From assembly GCA_963749895.1 (NCBI GenBank), contig CAVVOG010000003.1, positions 1,426,001 through 1,490,000 on the forward strand: a stretch of DNA of 64,000 nucleotides, given 5' to 3'. The notes beneath the pieces were generated by a model, which searched no databases, was not told the origin of the DNA, and worked only from the letters and a program-made list of their open reading frames with translations. Position numbers and translations under genes: made by a program. Positions 16,252 to 24,763 of this stretch are shown in pieces; within the stretch, counting starts at the first letter, position 1; every line of letters starts with the position of its first letter. The DNA comes from AC-51 sp963749895. Its GTDB lineage: Bacteria; Actinomycetota; UBA4738; HRBIN12.

Positions 16252-17480
16252 TGCGCACGGTCCTGCGCGATCGCAACTACCGCCTCCTGCTGCTGGGCCA
16301 GGTCACGTCCGCGTTCGGTGACTACGCGATGTTCCTCGCGATCGGGGTGTGGGCCAAGGAGCTCACCGGATCGAACGCTGCCGCGGGACTCGCGGTGCTC
16401 CCCTTCGCGATCCCGTCCCTGTTCGGCCCCGCGTTCGGCGTGTTGGTCGACCGGTTCCCACGACGACGCGTGATGATCGTCACCGACGTGGTCGCGGCCA
16501 CGGCGATGCTGTCGTTGTTGGCCGTCGACGGCGCGGAGGACCTGTGGCTGCTGTATCTGGTTTCGTTCGTGTACGGGACCTGCGTCACCGTCTACCAGGG
16601 CGCCCGGGCAGGTCTGTTGATGGCGATGCTCCCGGTCGATCGGATCGGCGAGGCGAACGGCCTCCTGCAATCGTCGAACCAGGCGATGCGCCTGGCCGCG
16701 CCGCTCGTGGGTGCAGGACTCTTCGCGGTCGCGGGTGGGCCGGCCGTCGCCGTCTTGGACGCGGCGACGTTCCTCGCGTCGGCCGGGATCCTGCTCGCGT
16801 TGCGGTCCCCCGACCTCGAACGTCGGACCGATGAGGTCCGGTTCGTCGCGGAGCTCCGAGACGGGCTCGCCCACATCGCGAAGACCCCGAGCCTGCGTCG
16901 CCTCACCGCGGGGACCGCCGTCGTGATGCTCCTCGTCGGCATGCAGGAGGTCCTGATCTTCGCCGTGATCGACCAGGGGCTCGGCCGGCCCCCGGAGTTC
17001 CTCGGGGTGATCGCTACCGCGCAGGGCGTCGGCGCGATCGTCGCGGGGATCGTGGCGGGATGGGTGCTCCGCGGGATCGGCGAGCTCCGCGCGATCGCGG
17101 TCGCCTCGTTCGCGGCCGCGGCGGGGCTCTTCCTGTTCGGTACCGCGATCCTGCCTCTCGTGCTGGTGGCTGCCGTGGGGTTCGGCGTCGCGAACACGCT
17201 GTTCGTCGTGGCGTACACGACGGTGATGCAGATCCGGACCGCGCTCGAGATGCAGGGACGGGTCATGACCGCCGTCGAGGCGATCATCACCCTGCCCTTC
17301 CTGGCCTCGATCGCGATCGGCGCCGCGATCGTCGACACGCTCGACGTCCAGGCGATCTACGTCGCCGAGGCGCTCGGGATGGCCCTCGTCGCGGTCTACT
17401 TCCTGCGCTCCCCCGCGGAAACCGAGCCCGCGCCGGCCGCGGAGGCCCAGGTGGTCGCGGCGGCTGCGTCCGACGCTTAG
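16251..17480 (+). CDS. MFS transporter (MFS_3/enterobactin-exporter-like)
   Basis: A 409-residue transporter with about 12 transmembrane segments. The N-terminus RNYRLLLLGQVTSAFGDYAMF and the loop-2/3 motif GVLVDRFPRRRVMIVTD are typical of the major facilitator subgroup that exports macrolides, siderophores or drugs. The ATG shares its A with the preceding TGA (TGATG), with AGGAGG 4 nt upstream. It is the last gene of an operon run from a palindrome-controlled promoter, so it is probably induced when the RHH repressor is released. That suggests efflux of an inducing compound (inference). The 3' end overlaps the convergent aldolase gene by 4 nt. Confidence 0.9.
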   Translation: MRTVLRDRNYRLLLLGQVTSAFGDYAMFLAIGVWAKELTGSNAAAGLAVLPFAIPSLFGPAFGVLVDRFPRRRVMIVTDVVAATAMLSLLAVDGAEDLWLLYLVSFVYGTCVTVYQGARAGLLMAMLPVDRIGEANGLLQSSNQAMRLAAPLVGAGLFAVAGGPAVAVLDAATFLASAGILLALRSPDLERRTDEVRFVAELRDGLAHIAKTPSLRRLTAGTAVVMLLVGMQEVLIFAVIDQGLGRPPEFLGVIATAQGVGAIVAGIVAGWVLRGIGELRAIAVASFAAAAGLFLFGTAILPLVLVAAVGFGVANTLFVVAYTTVMQIRTALEMQGRVMTAVEAIITLPFLASIAIGAAIVDTLDVQAIYVAEALGMALVAVYFLRSPAETEPAPAAEAQVVAAAASDA

Positions 17481-18493
17481 GCCGCCGACTCCATCGAGGC
17501 GTCGTACGAGCCGCTGCGCGCGAGCCCGTTCATCTTCGCCCGGTGCGCGAGCGCGCGCTGGCCCGCCTCGACGTTCGCCGGATCGCCCTTCCACGCCTTG
17601 AGCGACGGGGCCTGCAGGGCGCGTCCGTAGCTGAACGACAGCTCCCACGGGAACCCGCCGATCCGGTTCATCTCGTTCAACCGGCTCGTGGCCTGCTCGT
17701 CGCTCATCCCCCCGGACAGGAACACGATGCCGGGGACCTCGGCGGGCACGTGGGCCGTGAGGCACCGGATCGTCGCCTTCGCGATCGCGACGTCGTCGTC
17801 CTGGACCGCGTTGCCCTTGCCCGGGACGATCATGTTGACCTTCAGCAGCGTGCCGGGCAGGTCGACCCGATGGGCGGCGAGCTGCTCGTACAGCGCGGTG
17901 AGCGTGAGCGAGGTGGCCGCCTCGCACGTCGCCAGGTCGTGGTCGCCGTCCATCAGGATCTCGGGCTCCACGATCGGGACGATGTCGGCCTCCTGGCACA
18001 GCGCGGCGTAGCGCGCCATCGCGTGCATGTTCGCGAGGATCGCGAAGTCGGTAGGCAGGTCGGCGCCGACGTTCATCGGCGCGCGCCACTTCGCGAACCG
18101 GGCGCCGAGCTCCCGGTACTCGGCGAGCCGCTCGCGGAGCCCGTCGAGCCCCTCGGTGACGGTCTCGTCGGGGAACCCGGCGAGCGGCTTCGCGCCGGTG
18201 TCGACCTTGATCCCCGGGATCGACCCCGCCTCGCGGATCACGTCGACGAAGGTGCGGCCGTCATCGGCGGACTGGCGGATCGTCTCGTCGAACAGGATCA
18301 CGCCGCTGAGGTGCTCGCCGAAGCCGGGCGTCGTGAACAGCATCTGTCGGTAGGCCCGGCGTTGCTGCTCCGTGTTCTCGACGTCGATCGAGTCGAACCG
18401 CTTCTTGATCGTCCCCGTGGACTCGTCCGCCGCGAGGATCCCCCTCCCCGGGGTGACGAGTTCCCGGGCGGTCGCGTTCATCGCATCGCTCAT
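17477..18493 (-). CDS. Class I fructose-bisphosphate aldolase
   Basis: A 338-residue Schiff-base aldolase of glycolysis/gluconeogenesis, cleaving fructose-1,6-bisphosphate to DHAP and glyceraldehyde-3-phosphate. Family marks are GRGILAADESTGTIKKRF at residue 17, the WR segment RFAKWRAPMNV, VPIVEPEILMDGDHD, the Schiff-base lysine in GTLLKVNMIVPGK near 225, and FLSGGMSDEQAT. The length is normal for bacterial members, slightly shorter than the eukaryotic enzyme. A clear AGGAGG SD precedes the ATG. It converges with and overlaps the MFS gene end. Confidence 0.96.
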   Translation of the reverse strand: MSDAMNATARELVTPGRGILAADESTGTIKKRFDSIDVENTEQQRRAYRQMLFTTPGFGEHLSGVILFDETIRQSADDGRTFVDVIREAGSIPGIKVDTGAKPLAGFPDETVTEGLDGLRERLAEYRELGARFAKWRAPMNVGADLPTDFAILANMHAMARYAALCQEADIVPIVEPEILMDGDHDLATCEAATSLTLTALYEQLAAHRVDLPGTLLKVNMIVPGKGNAVQDDDVAIAKATIRCLTAHVPAEVPGIVFLSGGMSDEQATSRLNEMNRIGGFPWELSFSYGRALQAPSLKAWKGDPANVEAGQRALAHRAKMNGLARSGSYDASMESAA

Positions 18494-18554
18494 GGTCGTC
18501 TCCTCCTCCCGGAGCCCTCCGGGATCGTTCCGGTCATGTCATTGAGCCTAGGGG

Positions 18555-19475
18555 ATGGGCGCGCAGGTCGGCCACGGATCGACGCTCAGGCGCACCCCGA
18601 TCCGCGCCGATACACGGGACGTGCGCTCCCCCCGCCACACCTCGCTTCAGATGTCATGGGTGGCCACGGCGTTGGCCGGGCTCCTGACCGTGACCACGCC
18701 GGTCGCCGCGGGTCTGATGGACGACGCCGAGGAGGGCGGCGCGGGCCGCACCGCGATCCGCGCGACGACGGGCCGCGGGACCGTCGCCACCCCTTCGGAG
18801 ACCCGCATCCTGGGCGCACCGGTCGTGGGAGGCCCGGACGCATCGGCGGTCGACCGACCTGCGAAGCCCGAGCCCTTCCTCATGGTGCACGCCCGCCCCG
18901 GCCTGGTCGCCCACCAGCGCCCCTGGGCGTCGTCCCCCCGGATCGCCACGGTGGCCACCGTCTCGAAGTACTACCGGGTCCCCCTCGTCCTGTGGGTCGA
19001 GGAGGTCAGCCGCAGCGGCGAGTGGGGTCGGATCGAGCTGCCGTACGTCTGGCCGCGCCGCGAGGGATGGATCCGGCTCGAGGGCCTCGAACGCGAGACG
19101 ACCTGGGTCCGGGTCGACGTGGACCTGTCGGACCACACGGTGCGGGTGTACAAGCGCGGCGAACTCCTGTTCAGGGTCCCTGGCGCGACCGGCGCCGCCG
19201 CCTCACCGACCCCGCCCGGCGACTACGCGGTCACCGACCGGGTGCCCTTCTCCGCAGGGAGCTACCTAGGCTCGTTCGCCTTCGGGATCAGCGGCATCCA
19301 GCCGCGTCTGCCCGCCGGGTGGACCGGCGGCGATCAGTTGGCGATCCACGGCACGAACTCCCCTTCCACGATCGGACGGAGCGTCTCGGCAGGCTGCATC
19401 CGCGTGTCCGAGTCGACCCTGGACCGGCTCCTCCCCCTGCTGCGGCTCGGGACCCCGGTCCAGATCCACGCCTGA
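18555..19475 (+). CDS. L,D-transpeptidase (YkuD domain)
   Basis: A cell-wall cross-linking enzyme, 306 residues from the ATG at 18555 or 274 from an ATG at 18651. The second start begins just before a hydrophobic stretch (ATALAGLLTVTTPVAAGL) that would act as signal or anchor. A middle region resembles an SH3-like domain (RVPLVLWVEE...WGRIELPYVW). The C-terminal YkuD domain carries HGTNSP near residue 262 and the catalytic SAGCIRVSE. It should form 3-3 peptide bridges in peptidoglycan outside the membrane. The start is uncertain because neither ATG has a good SD. Confidence 0.9.
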   Translation: MGAQVGHGSTLRRTPIRADTRDVRSPRHTSLQMSWVATALAGLLTVTTPVAAGLMDDAEEGGAGRTAIRATTGRGTVATPSETRILGAPVVGGPDASAVDRPAKPEPFLMVHARPGLVAHQRPWASSPRIATVATVSKYYRVPLVLWVEEVSRSGEWGRIELPYVWPRREGWIRLEGLERETTWVRVDVDLSDHTVRVYKRGELLFRVPGATGAAASPTPPGDYAVTDRVPFSAGSYLGSFAFGISGIQPRLPAGWTGGDQLAIHGTNSPSTIGRSVSAGCIRVSESTLDRLLPLLRLGTPVQIHA

Positions 19476-19524
19476 TCTCTTTCACGGAGCCATCCGGTCT
19501 GGCCGTCCCGGTGACGCTCGTCGG

Positions 19525-20040
19525 CTAGCGCGAGCCGTGCTCCTCGACGAAGGCGCGGAGGTCCTTGAGGTGCGCCGAGTCGTGGGCGAAAGGATCGCGG
19601 GTCCCGACGAGGATCTGGCCCAACCGGTGACCGAGTGCCACGCGCCCGCGTGACGTCGCCGGGGCCCGCCAGGCACGGTCAGACAGGGCCTCGATCGCCC
19701 CGACGAGCCGCTCGTGGGTCGCGGCGGCCGAGGCGAGGGTGGCGGTCATGGACCGGCGCGACCTGCGCCGGACCTCGGCGAGGTTGACCGCGGTGAGCCC
19801 TCGCGTCCGAAGGGCTCGGTCGATCGGGGCCGGCTCGTTCCGTGCCCACGCCTCGAGCGCGGCGAGCGCATGCTCCTCCCAGCTCTCCAGATGACCCAGC
19901 AGGTCCCTCGGCGACCAGTCGCCGCCGCCGAGGCCCGGGCGCGTGAGCGCCCGCGCCGGCAGCCGTCCGATCAGGTCGAGGATCTCGGCGCGCTCGGCAC
20001 GGAGACGGGCGATCGCATCCCGGCGGGATGGGTCGGTCAT
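19525..20040 (-). CDS. DinB-like four-helix protein
   Basis: A 171-residue protein of the DinB/maleylpyruvate-isomerase-N type, a four-helix bundle usually binding a metal and acting on small thiols. The seen pattern is LIGRLPARALTRPGLGGGDWSPRDLLGHLESWEEHAL at the N-terminus, where the His after DLLGHL is a usual metal ligand, and a late FAHDSAHLKDL segment with further His residues. I prefer the ATG at 20040 because a TACGAT -10 ends 7 nt before it; an ATG three codons upstream would lie inside that box. Its substrate is unknown. Confidence 0.75.
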   Translation of the reverse strand: MTDPSRRDAIARLRAERAEILDLIGRLPARALTRPGLGGGDWSPRDLLGHLESWEEHALAALEAWARNEPAPIDRALRTRGLTAVNLAEVRRRSRRSMTATLASAAATHERLVGAIEALSDRAWRAPATSRGRVALGHRLGQILVGTRDPFAHDSAHLKDLRAFVEEHGSR

Positions 20041-20047
20041 CCGAGCC

Positions 20048-20053
20048 ATCGTA
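20048..20053 (-). promoter_or_regulatory. -10 box of the DinB-like gene (leaderless type)
   Basis: TACGAT on the minus strand ends 7 nt before the ATG at 20040 and no SD is present. It decides the choice of start. Confidence 0.45.
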
Positions 20054-20062
20054 GGCCGGGAC

Positions 20063-21035
20063 TCACCCGGCGCGCTCGGCCCACACCGACGCGGCGACGA
20101 GCTCCGCGACGAGCACCTCGGAGAGCATCGCCACCTCGGGGTCGTCGTCCCCCGCGTAGCGCAGCGACGAGACCGCCCCGGGCACGTCGCGTCCGACCGC
20201 GACCACGAGCGAACCGCGCTCGGCGACCCACCCCATCACGGCGTCGTCGAACCGCGACCCCGCGAACAGGAGCGCCCGGTAGTCGAGCGGCTTCGTCAGG
20301 TAGACGTCGACGTGGAGCCAGTCCCCCGTCTCGCACGCGTCGGCGACGAGCCGCGGGCCTTCGCGGAGCATCAGCGCCCCCTGCTCCGCCGATGAGATCC
20401 GCTCTGCGGGGGCGATCAGGAACGCGTGTCCGGTCGCGGTCAGACGGTCGCGCACGCTCGGGAGCCACGCATCGCGGCGCGCGAGGAGATCCTCCGTCGC
20501 GGTAGCCGCACGGCGGATGGCGGAGCTCAGCCACGTCGGTGCCCGCGAGCGCGTCCTCGAGCGCCAGCAGGAGCGCGAGGGTGTGCTGGAAGCTCCGGCA
20601 CGCCACCCCGCCGTCCTCGGGTCCGGCATGCATCTCGACGGTGCGGGATGCGTCCGCCTCGAGCGCGGAGCCGGCCGTGTTCGAGAGCGCGACGGTGTGA
20701 CTCCCCCGCTCCGCGTGACCCCGGAGCGCCGCAACGGTCTCCTCGGTCCCCCCGCTCGCCGAGATGCCGATCGCGAGGGTTCCGGGCCCACCCGGATGCG
20801 CCGCGTCGGCGCTCGCCCGCTCTGCGACCGCGTCGATGCCCCGCGCCCGTAGGCGGGCGGCACCCACCTGCGCCGCGAACCACGACGAGCCCATCCCCAG
20901 CAGGACGACCCTCCGGGGCGTCTCGATCGACCCCCACGGACCGTCGATGGCGAGTCGATCCGCGAGCGCGCGGAGGATCACCGGCTTCGCCTCGAGGTCG
21001 GCGAGGAACCGCCGCGGATCGGGCGACCAGCTCAC
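20063..21035 (-). pseudogene. SIS-domain sugar isomerase/deaminase-like protein, interrupted by a single-base frameshift
   Basis: The reading frame that starts at the GTG at 21035 encodes a SIS (phosphosugar-binding) protein: RRVVLLGMGSSWFAAQVGAARL, then IGISASGGTEETVAAL and HTVALSNTAGSALE. It leaves frame near 20521, and the rest (ATATEDLLARRDAWLPSV...GPRLVADACETGDWLHVDVY...DDAVMGWVAERG) continues one base off to 20063. Removing one C on the sense strand (CTC-C-GCC) restores about 323 residues. The GTG overlaps the stop of the kinase gene (GTGA). Relatives are GlmS-like isomerases/deaminases and fructosamine deglycases. It is either a recent frameshift or a base error; I suspect the latter. 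Confidence 0.8.
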
Positions 21036-22348
21036 GGCCCGGCCTCCAGGAGCACGGGCAACGCGAGGTCCGGCACGTACGACCAGCGTGGCAGGTACCG
21101 GGCGGCGTAGAGGTGCTCGTGGCACTCCTGGGCCACCTCGAGCGGGAACAGCAACCGCGCATCGAACAGGTCTCCCTGCGGCCCCAGCCCGGCGCGGTAC
21201 GCGTCGAGGAAGCGGCTCCGCGCTTCCACGATCCACGTCTCGACGTCCGCCTCATGACCCGGCCGCCGCCGTTGCACCACCCGGCCCACGTGATCGATCG
21301 CGCGCGCCATGCTGGCGACGTCCCGCGCAGGCGTGTCGGGCGCGACGCGCGTCTCCGCAGGCACGAGCGGGTTCCCGTCGAAGTCGCTCACGGCGTAGCC
21401 CTCCTCCCACCGCAGCACCTGGCCGACGTGCAGGTCTCCGTGGATCCGCATCACCGGTGTCTCGTCCACCTCGCCGAACGCCTCGAAGGCTTCCCGGATC
21501 CGCGGCGCGAGCCCACGGAGTCGCGGCCGGACGGTCTCGACCGCGATCTCGAGCGCCTCGTCCAGGGTGGATCCGGCCCGCACACGCCACCGTGCCACGG
21601 TCGAACGATCCGCGGTGCTCACGGGCTCGGGGAACACGCCCGACGGCGTGGCGAGCGCTCGGTGGAGCTGCGCGACGAGCCGACCCATCTCCGCCGCGGG
21701 CTCCTGTACGTCGTGGTCTCCGAGCGCTCCGTCGACCCACCGCAGGAGCAGATCGACGTACCAGTCCCATCCGTCCTGCGCGCCCGGGAGGTATCGCGAC
21801 GCCGTCGCCAACAGCACCTCGCGGCCCGCATCGTCGACCCAGACCAGCGCTCCGTACGGCGTGGGCGTCCGTTCGAACCCGACCTCCGCCAGATGGGCAG
21901 GCAGGTCGAGCCCGGGCTGCGGTCCGGGCGCGGTCCGTGCGTAGACCTTCACGACGACTCCGTCCCCGACGACCATCGAGTCGTTCGACTGATCGACATC
22001 GATCGCGCGCTCCCCCTGCACCGGCGGCACCGGCGTCACCACGCGGACCTCGAACCGCCCGGCCGGCGCGCCGGTCGCGATCGTGCGAGCGACCCCGGCG
22101 AACGCGCCGTCGCCCGCCGACGCCCGGCGAACGCCCGTGTGTCCGCCGACGACGGGCGTGACGACGACCTCGTCGCCGCTCTCGACTACGACCAGCAGGC
22201 TCCCTCCCGGCAGGCTCAGCGCGTCGCGAACGACCGGCTGGCCGCTCAGGCTCACGGAACCCGCCAGCCGAGCCGGCAGCAGGACGGATGCCCCCTCCTG
22301 CCGCAGATGCGCCTCGAGCGCTCGCAGGTCCACCTCGGGATCGCCCAT
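21032..22348 (-). CDS. Maltokinase-like sugar kinase (aminoglycoside-phosphotransferase fold)
   Basis: A 438-residue kinase related to actinobacterial maltokinase (Mak/Pep2) and glucosamine kinases. The catalytic loop MRIHGDLHVGQVL near residue 310 and the metal-binding YAVSDFDGNP just after it are clear, and the N-terminal cap and lobe (VVKVYART; LATASRYLPGAQDGWDWYVD) fit the group. It should phosphorylate a sugar with ATP in the cytoplasm. The coupled SIS gene downstream suggests the sugar phosphate is then isomerised or deaminated, so glucosamine is a reasonable guess over maltose. A TAGACT box 7 nt before the ATG fixes the start; the frame continues upstream without support. Confidence 0.85.
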   Translation of the reverse strand: MGDPEVDLRALEAHLRQEGASVLLPARLAGSVSLSGQPVVRDALSLPGGSLLVVVESGDEVVVTPVVGGHTGVRRASAGDGAFAGVARTIATGAPAGRFEVRVVTPVPPVQGERAIDVDQSNDSMVVGDGVVVKVYARTAPGPQPGLDLPAHLAEVGFERTPTPYGALVWVDDAGREVLLATASRYLPGAQDGWDWYVDLLLRWVDGALGDHDVQEPAAEMGRLVAQLHRALATPSGVFPEPVSTADRSTVARWRVRAGSTLDEALEIAVETVRPRLRGLAPRIREAFEAFGEVDETPVMRIHGDLHVGQVLRWEEGYAVSDFDGNPLVPAETRVAPDTPARDVASMARAIDHVGRVVQRRRPGHEADVETWIVEARSRFLDAYRAGLGPQGDLFDARLLFPLEVAQECHEHLYAARYLPRWSYVPDLALPVLLEAGP

Positions 22349-22355
22349 CCGCGGG

Positions 22356-22361
22356 AGTCTA
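22356..22361 (-). promoter_or_regulatory. -10 box of the kinase-SIS operon (leaderless type)
   Basis: TAGACT on the minus strand ends 7 nt before the ATG at 22348, with no SD between. Confidence 0.45.
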
Positions 22362-22508
22362 GGCGCCCGCACCGTCGAGCCGTGGTCCTGACCGGCGGTC
22401 AAGCTCCCTACTGCCCAGGACGCCGCGACCGTGGCACCGTGCTGAGATCGGCGTGCGGGGGCGCGTCGTTCCACACGTAGCGAGCCACCTCGACGGGGGG
22501 AGCACGAC

Positions 22509-23981
22509 ATGAGCGAGCGCGAGATCCGTCCGGTGATCCACCGGCAGGACAAGCTGAACATGCTGTCCGACGCGGCGCTGGAAGCGATCCGCGACGCGAC
22601 GACCGAGGTGCTCGAGCGCACCGGGATCCAGGTCCGCTCGGACCGGATGCTCAAGGAACTCGGCGCGGCCGGCGCCGTGATCGACGAGGTCGAAGGGCGG
22701 GCGCGGTTCCCGAAGACCCTGCAGGCCGAGGCGCTCGCACAGCTCCCGGCAGACCTCCCGCTGTGCTCGCGCGAGCCCGGCATGGACCTCGAGCTCGACG
22801 GCACCCGCGGGTACCTGGGGGTCGACGGGAACGCCGCCGAGGTGATCGACCTCGACACCGACCTGCGCCGCGCCTCCCGCAAGGACGACGTCGCCACCGC
22901 GACCCGGATCGGCGACGCGCTGCCCCAGATCAGCTACATCTGGCAGCCGGCCGTCGCGCGCGAGGTCCCCGTCCCGTCAGAGCCGCTGCACAACCTCGAG
23001 GCGAACCTCAACAACACCGGCAAGCACGTGTGCCAGATGACCGCCGTCACCCCCGAGCAGGCACGAGCCTCCGCCGCGATGGCCTACGCGGCCGCCGGTG
23101 GAGAGTCCGCGTACCGCGAGCGCCCGATCCTGTCGGCGTTCCAGTGTTCGGTGTCGCCGCTCGTCTACGACGGTGGGCCGCTCGAGGCCGCGGTCGCGTT
23201 CGCCGACATGGGCGTGCCCTCGGGCTTCATGGTGATGCCGATCATGGGCGCCACCTCGCCGATCACCCGGGGCGGCACCTTCGTGATCTCGACCGCCGAA
23301 GTGATCGGCGGTGTCGTGGCCCTGCAGGCGCTCCGCCCTGGCTCACGGACCTTCTTCGGCTCGTGCGCGACCACGATGGATCTGCGGACCGGTGCGGCGA
23401 CCTGCGGTGGCCCCGAGGACCTGCTGTACCAGATGGGGAACGCCCAGATCGCGCGCAGCTACGGCCTGAAGTCGATGATCGGCACCTTCGCGACGGGGTC
23501 GAAGACGAGCGACTGGCAGGGCGGCGCGGAGAACGGGCTGTCGGGTATGGCGAGCTGGCTGTCCGGCGTCGATCTGTTCAGCGGTGCCGGGTTGCTGTAC
23601 GCGGCACGCGTGTTCAGCCACGCACAGCTCGTGCTCGACGCCGAGCTGTTCGATCTGATCACGAGCCTGTCCGAGGGCGTCCGCGGCTACGACGCCGAGC
23701 AGCTGGCCGTGGACGTGATCGACGCGGTGGGACCCGGGAACCACTTCCTGGACCAGGACCACACCCTGAGTCACATGCTGTCCGTGTGGCAGACGCGGTT
23801 CTTCGACCGGGGCAACTGGGAGGACTGGGAGGCCACCGGCAGGCCGATCCCGAAGCAGAAGGCGACCGAGCGCGCGCGGGAGCTGATCGAGACCCATCAG
23901 CCCTACCCGCTGCCGGACGGCGCCGCCGACGAGATCCGTCGGATCGTGGAGGACTTCGAACGCGAGCACGTCGCCGCCTAG
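22509..23981 (+). CDS. MttB-family methylamine:corrinoid methyltransferase, non-pyrrolysine type
   Basis: A 490-residue TIM-barrel methyltransferase of the trimethylamine methyltransferase (MttB) superfamily. It transfers a methyl group from a quaternary or tertiary amine to a cob(I)alamin protein. Typical stretches are LERTGIQVRSD near residue 36, SAFQCSVSPLVYDGGPLEA, MGATSPITRGGTFVISTAEV and GPGNHFLDQDHTL. No in-frame TAG occurs, so it lacks the pyrrolysine of archaeal MttB and resembles bacterial glycine betaine, proline betaine or carnitine demethylases. A GGGGGG SD-like run precedes the ATG. Its corrinoid partner follows 88 nt downstream. The onward methyltransferase and the corrinoid-reactivating protein are not in the window. 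Confidence 0.93.
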   Translation: MSEREIRPVIHRQDKLNMLSDAALEAIRDATTEVLERTGIQVRSDRMLKELGAAGAVIDEVEGRARFPKTLQAEALAQLPADLPLCSREPGMDLELDGTRGYLGVDGNAAEVIDLDTDLRRASRKDDVATATRIGDALPQISYIWQPAVAREVPVPSEPLHNLEANLNNTGKHVCQMTAVTPEQARASAAMAYAAAGGESAYRERPILSAFQCSVSPLVYDGGPLEAAVAFADMGVPSGFMVMPIMGATSPITRGGTFVISTAEVIGGVVALQALRPGSRTFFGSCATTMDLRTGAATCGGPEDLLYQMGNAQIARSYGLKSMIGTFATGSKTSDWQGGAENGLSGMASWLSGVDLFSGAGLLYAARVFSHAQLVLDAELFDLITSLSEGVRGYDAEQLAVDVIDAVGPGNHFLDQDHTLSHMLSVWQTRFFDRGNWEDWEATGRPIPKQKATERARELIETHQPYPLPDGAADEIRRIVEDFEREHVAA

Positions 23982-24069
23982 TGACCCAGGGGTCGGCTAC
24001 CGGCCGGACCCGCCCGTAGGCTAGGGTTCCGAACGGGCGCGAGCCCACGGGACACGACCAGGAGGAACC

Positions 24070-24720
24070 ATGTCGGACGAGGAACTGATCGCCACCCTCC
24101 GCACCTCGCTCATGGGGGCGAAGCGTGATGAGGCGCTCGGAGCGACGCAGCAGCTGATGGACGGTGGCGCCGACCCCGTCATCGTCCTGCAGGACGGGAT
24201 GGCGGCCGCGATGTTCGAGCTCGGTGCGATGTGGAGCCGCGGCGAGGTCTTCCTGCCCGAGGTCGTGGCCTCCGCGACCCTGTTCAAGCTCTGCAACGAC
24301 ATCGTCGAGCCGGTCCTGCTCGAGAGGGGCGAGAAGAAGGCGGGGGCCAAGGTGCTCCTGGCCACGGTCAAGGGCGACCTCCACGACCTCGGCAAGAACA
24401 TGGTCGGGGCGATGCTCAAGACGGCCGGGTTCGAGGTGATCGACCTCGGCAAGGACACGCCCACCGAGAAGATCGTGAACGCGGTCAAGGAGCACGAGCC
24501 GCAGATCCTCGGTCTGTCGGCCCTCCTCACCACCACCGTCCCCCAGCAGAAGGTCGTGATCGAGGCCCTGAAGGCCGAGGGGCTCTTCGACTCGCTCAAG
24601 GTCATGGTCGGCGGCGCGCCGGTGACGCAGGAGTGGGCCGACGAGGCGGGTGCCGACGGCTACGCCCCCGACGCCCCCGAAGCGGTCCAGCGTGCGCTCG
24701 TCCTGACCGACCAGGCCTGA
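24070..24720 (+). CDS. Corrinoid (cobalamin-binding) methyl-carrier protein, MtbC/MttC-like
   Basis: A 216-residue methylamine corrinoid protein. An N-terminal helical cap (residues about 1-90) is followed by a B12-binding Rossmann domain with the cobalt-ligand motif GDLHDLGKN near residue 105 (D-x-H-x-x-G), and later GLSALLTTTVPQQK and VGGAPVTQEWADEAGADGY. It accepts a methyl group from the MttB-like enzyme encoded just upstream and hands it to a second methyltransferase. AGGAGG lies 5 nt before the ATG. A TAGGCT about 50 nt upstream suggests it may also have its own leadered promoter. Confidence 0.94.
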   Translation: MSDEELIATLRTSLMGAKRDEALGATQQLMDGGADPVIVLQDGMAAAMFELGAMWSRGEVFLPEVVASATLFKLCNDIVEPVLLERGEKKAGAKVLLATVKGDLHDLGKNMVGAMLKTAGFEVIDLGKDTPTEKIVNAVKEHEPQILGLSALLTTTVPQQKVVIEALKAEGLFDSLKVMVGGAPVTQEWADEAGADGYAPDAPEAVQRALVLTDQA

Positions 24721-24763
24721 GCCCACACGCACCGAGCGGTACGCTCCTCCGGAGAGGACCCGG

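Noticed and set aside
22509..23981. Pyrrolysine-containing MttB
   Set aside because: The frame has no in-frame TAG and no pyl genes are present. It belongs to the non-pyrrolysine branch.
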